Assembly (NCBI GenBank): GCA_900313745.1
Contig: OMSM01000368.1
Span: forward strand, 1-7,623
DNA: 7,623 nt
Direction of reading: 5' to 3'
Source: an uncultured Lachnospiraceae bacterium
Lineage (GTDB): Bacteria > Bacillota > Clostridia > Lachnospirales > Lachnospiraceae
The notes under the pieces were generated by a model, which searched no databases, was not told where the DNA came from, and worked only from the letters and a program-made list of their open reading frames with translations. Made by a program: the position numbers and the translations under genes. Positions 5,025 through 7,623 of the stretch are shown here, piece after piece (the stretch's first letter is position 1; each line of letters opens with the position of its first letter).

Positions 5025-6716
5025 CTACCTGCTTCCGGGGAAGAAGCGGAGTCTCTCCGCCATCTTCACGAGTTTTGCCCCTCTGGGCATTCCAAGAAGA
5101 TCTTCCCTTGTGACCGCCTTAAGGCGGATGAGCAGGAATGCGTAGATTACCACCGCGCCGGCGATTGCCGGGATTATCGCGATCAGGTTGGCGAAATACT
5201 CTCCCTTCAGCGTTTTCCCCATTCCCGCCGCACTGATCAGAATCCAGTTGATGAGCTTATAGGCGAGAAAGGACGCACACCCCATCAGCACCGAGGATAC
5301 TACGGGCACGACGTAGTCATGTCCGAGGTTCGCGCTGCTTCCCAGATATCTTCTCAGGAAAAACTCATTCGCGAGGAAGATCATCACGGAGTATGCAACG
5401 CTGGAAATCACCAGTGCATAGACATCGAGATCTGTCTTCCTTAAGAGAATCTGCAGAAGCACGGTCTGCATGACAAGGGCGATCACGGCGCTTACCAGGG
5501 GCAGGTTCATGTGCTCGGTCGACTGCAGCACGGCATTCGTCACCGTCGAAATCGAGTAGAAGAACACCGATACCGCGAGCGCCATAAGCAGGTAGGAAGC
5601 CTGGTCAAGGGAGGCTTTCTGGGGAAAAAGAAGCATGGTTACCGGTTTCGCCAGGAAGAAAAGCCCGGCGGCGCAGGGGATGGCCAGAAGCGAGGTGATG
5701 TGCACCGCGCTTCTCGCCCTGAAGAGCGTCTCCTCGCGGTCGCCGAAGGCAAACGCGGCGGAGATGTCCGGGATCACGGCTGCTGAGGCCGCGGTCGCGA
5801 CGGAGATGGGAATATTGGTGATAACCGTAGCCTTTCTCGAAAAGATGCCGTACTGCGTGGTGACAAATGCCTGATCCAGTGCCCGCACATCCATCATGAT
5901 CCTCGAATAGATCGTCTGGTTCAGCGTCGTGGTCAGGTTCAGGATAAAACTGCTTAAAACGAACGGGGTGACGACTCTCATCACCTCGAAAAGGATCTCG
6001 CGGTAAGGGGTCTCCACACCGCTTTTGTCCTTTTCTATCCTCTTCTTTCTTCTGTCCCCGTTAAGGTAATACACCCAGGTCATGAAAAGAAGTGCGGAAA
6101 CCACGCCGATGCCCGTTCCAAGGGCGGACCCCTGCGCACCCCTTATGGCCTGCTCCGTCGGATCCGCACCGCCGGCGCTCCGGATAAAGAGCCAGGCAGC
6201 AAGGATCGACATCGCGGCGTTCATGATCTGCTCAATCACCTGCGAGATTGAAGTGGGAACCATGGTCGCCTGCGCCTGGAAGTAGCCCCTTAAGGCACCA
6301 AGCAGCCCGAAAAGGAAGATGGTCGGCGTAAAAACCCTGAGCACGGGAACGGAACTGCTCCCCACGAAGAAACCGGCAGTGAAATAGATAAAGACGCTCA
6401 GAAACCCGCCCACGCAGAGCACGTACGCGAGAACCACATGAAAAATACGCTGAGCGTCCCTGTAGTATCGGAGTGCAAGCTTCTGCGCCATGAGTTTTGA
6501 CACCGCAGAAGGGATGCTGTACGAGGAGATCAGCAGAACTATAGTGTAGATATTGTAGGCAAAACTGTAGTACCCGTTGCCCTCGTCCCCGATGATCGCG
6601 GTAAGAGGCGCCTGGTACAGCAGGCCGATAATCCTGACGACAATGGAAGCTGCCGCGAGTATACCGGCCTGCACAATTACCTGACTGTTGTTGCGCTTAA
6701 CCGATGAGCCAGTCAT
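5025..6716 (-). CDS. MOP-superfamily lipid flippase, SpoVB/YtgP (MurJ-like) group
   Basis: This 563-residue protein is largely hydrophobic, with about 14 predicted membrane helices, and belongs to the MOP exporters that flip lipid-linked saccharides such as lipid II across the cytoplasmic membrane. Family-like wording includes ILAAASIVVRIIGLLYQAPL (19-38), GDEGNGYYSFAYNIY (43-57), LRGYFQAQATMVPTSISQVI (the signature region of the SpoVB/YtgP branch) and PDISAAFAFGD. The arginine in the first helix (R28) sits where MurJ-type flippases have a functional arginine. A charged loop DRRKKRIEKDKSG separates the two halves of the bundle. The start ATG at 6716 overlaps the end of glgA by 20 bp and has no good ribosome binding site, which points to coupling with glgA. 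The exact substrate (lipid II, a spore cortex precursor or another polysaccharide) cannot be told from sequence. Confidence 0.88.
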   Translation of the reverse strand: MTGSSVKRNNSQVIVQAGILAAASIVVRIIGLLYQAPLTAIIGDEGNGYYSFAYNIYTIVLLISSYSIPSAVSKLMAQKLALRYYRDAQRIFHVVLAYVLCVGGFLSVFIYFTAGFFVGSSSVPVLRVFTPTIFLFGLLGALRGYFQAQATMVPTSISQVIEQIMNAAMSILAAWLFIRSAGGADPTEQAIRGAQGSALGTGIGVVSALLFMTWVYYLNGDRRKKRIEKDKSGVETPYREILFEVMRVVTPFVLSSFILNLTTTLNQTIYSRIMMDVRALDQAFVTTQYGIFSRKATVITNIPISVATAASAAVIPDISAAFAFGDREETLFRARSAVHITSLLAIPCAAGLFFLAKPVTMLLFPQKASLDQASYLLMALAVSVFFYSISTVTNAVLQSTEHMNLPLVSAVIALVMQTVLLQILLRKTDLDVYALVISSVAYSVMIFLANEFFLRRYLGSSANLGHDYVVPVVSSVLMGCASFLAYKLINWILISAAGMGKTLKGEYFANLIAIIPAIAGAVVIYAFLLIRLKAVTREDLLGMPRGAKLVKMAERLRFFPGSR

Positions 6717-7623
6717 ACATTAACTGATAGTCTTCCGCCGACTTCTTCCAGGAGAAATCCGCTGCCATTGCGCGGTCGATAATCTTGTTCCAGTCCTTCC
6801 TGCGGTCGTAATAGATCTTTTCCGCATAGCGGATCGTCTGGAGCATCTCGTGGGCGTTGTAATTGCTGAAGGAGAACCCGGTACCGGTTCCCTCGTACTC
6901 GTTGTAGGGAACGACCGTGTCCTTAAGGCCGCCCGTCTCCCTTACGATCGGAAGCGTGCCATAGCGGAGCGCCATGAGCTGGGACAGCCCGCAGGGCTCG
7001 AAGAGCGACGGCATGAGGAACGCGTCACTTGCGGCGTAGATCTTGTGGGACAGTGCCTCGGAGTAGCGGATGTTCGCGGAAACTCTGTCGCCGTATTTCC
7101 AGTCGAAGTGGCGGAACATGTTCTCGTAGCGCTCCTCGCCTGTGCCGAGCACAACAATCTGCACGGCATCCTGGCACAGCTCGTCCATCACATAGGCTAT
7201 AAGGTCAAAACCCTTCTGATCGGTAAGTCTGGACACGATTCCGATCATCATCGCCTTCTCGTCCTCGGCAAGACCGAGCTCCTTCTGCAGGGCAAGTTTG
7301 TTCTTCTTCTTGATCCTGCGGAAATTCTCCGCCGTGTAGGGGAAGGGAATATGAGGATCCGTGGTGGGATTATAGTCGGTGTAATCGATGCCGTTGAGTA
7401 TTCCCCTTAGGTCATTGACGCGCGCGTTCAGAAGTCCGTCCAGACCCTCGCCGAACTCCTTCGTGCGGATCTCCTGCGCGTAGGTCGGGCTCACCGTGGT
7501 GATCGCGTCAGCGTATACCAGACCGCCCTTCAGCAGATTGGCATCGTGGAAGTACTCGAGCTTGTCCGCGGTGAAATAGTCGCCGGAGAGGCCGGTCATG
7601 TTCTCCACATCCTCGATGTTCCA
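6697..7623 (-). CDS. glgA: Glycogen synthase GlgA, C-terminal part (5' end outside window)
   Basis: GlgA (GT5 family) transfers glucose from ADP-glucose to the non-reducing end of alpha-1,4-glucan. The window holds 308 codons plus stop; the reading frame is open to the right edge and begins WNIEDVENMTG. Visible landmarks are YADAITTVSPTYAQEI, the inter-domain region where the C-terminal Rossmann fold begins, then GIVSRLTDQKGFDLI, and the active-site block SLFEPCGLSQLMALRYGT followed by VRETGGLKDTV, which matches the bacterial GT5 pattern. The C-terminus YDWLIG is near the usual end. The N-terminal KxGGL ADP-glucose motif should lie beyond 7623. The apparent initiator at 7608 is an internal GTG valine codon, not a start. 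Neighbouring glg genes, if present, are upstream outside the window. Confidence 0.95.
   Translation of the reverse strand, partial: WNIEDVENMTGLSGDYFTADKLEYFHDANLLKGGLVYADAITTVSPTYAQEIRTKEFGEGLDGLLNARVNDLRGILNGIDYTDYNPTTDPHIPFPYTAENFRRIKKKNKLALQKELGLAEDEKAMMIGIVSRLTDQKGFDLIAYVMDELCQDAVQIVVLGTGEERYENMFRHFDWKYGDRVSANIRYSEALSHKIYAASDAFLMPSLFEPCGLSQLMALRYGTLPIVRETGGLKDTVVPYNEYEGTGTGFSFSNYNAHEMLQTIRYAEKIYYDRRKDWNKIIDRAMAADFSWKKSAEDYQLMYDWLIG

Noticed and set aside
6850..7410. Plus-strand open frame of 186 codons opposite glgA
   Set aside because: Antisense to conserved glgA motifs. The protein is low-complexity and hydrophobic without recognisable features.

Overview
The window looks like ordinary chromosomal DNA from a moderately GC-rich Firmicute of the class Clostridia, most likely Lachnospiraceae-like. 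This is inferred from protein wording recalled from that group, from strong GGAGG-type ribosome binding sites, and from the rqcH / yicC-remA-gmk-rpoZ gene order, which parallels the yloA-yloB-yloC-remA-gmk-yloH region of Bacillus subtilis. I see no IS element, phage gene, CRISPR array, tRNA or rRNA. Eight protein genes fill almost all of the window, and two of them run off the ends.

Left block (1-2922, minus strand). This is one tight transcription unit reading right to left: yicC (endoribonuclease family), remA (DNA-binding regulator, DUF370), gmk (guanylate kinase), rpoZ (RNA polymerase omega) and rimO (ribosomal protein S12 methylthiotransferase, cut by the left edge). A near-consensus promoter (TTGACG, 17-bp spacer, TATAAT on the minus strand) lies directly upstream of yicC. 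yicC/remA, remA/gmk and rpoZ/rimO all overlap by a few bases. The only gap is 102 bp between gmk and rpoZ. The remA start is best read as a TTG codon, and omega carries an unusually long acidic C-terminal tail.

Middle (2923-5024). A roughly 200-bp divergent intergenic region separates the yicC operon from rqcH on the plus strand. RqcH (NFACT protein, older name fibronectin-binding protein A) is the bacterial ribosome-associated quality-control factor that adds C-terminal alanine tails to stalled nascent chains. A strong GC-rich hairpin with a U-rich tail ends this gene.

Right block (5025-7623, minus strand). glgA (glycogen synthase, N-terminal part outside the window) is followed, with a 20-bp overlap, by a 14-helix-type MOP-superfamily flippase of the SpoVB/YtgP/MurJ-like group. 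They converge on rqcH.

The left and middle genes share an information-processing theme: RNA turnover, GTP precursor supply, RNA polymerase, ribosome modification and ribosome rescue. The right block concerns carbohydrate storage and envelope lipid-linked precursor transport. I found no convincing new biological system. The points most worth a second look are the acidic omega tail, the non-AUG remA start with lysine replacements at DNA-contact positions, and the Glu-Arg version of the RqcH Asp-Arg motif.
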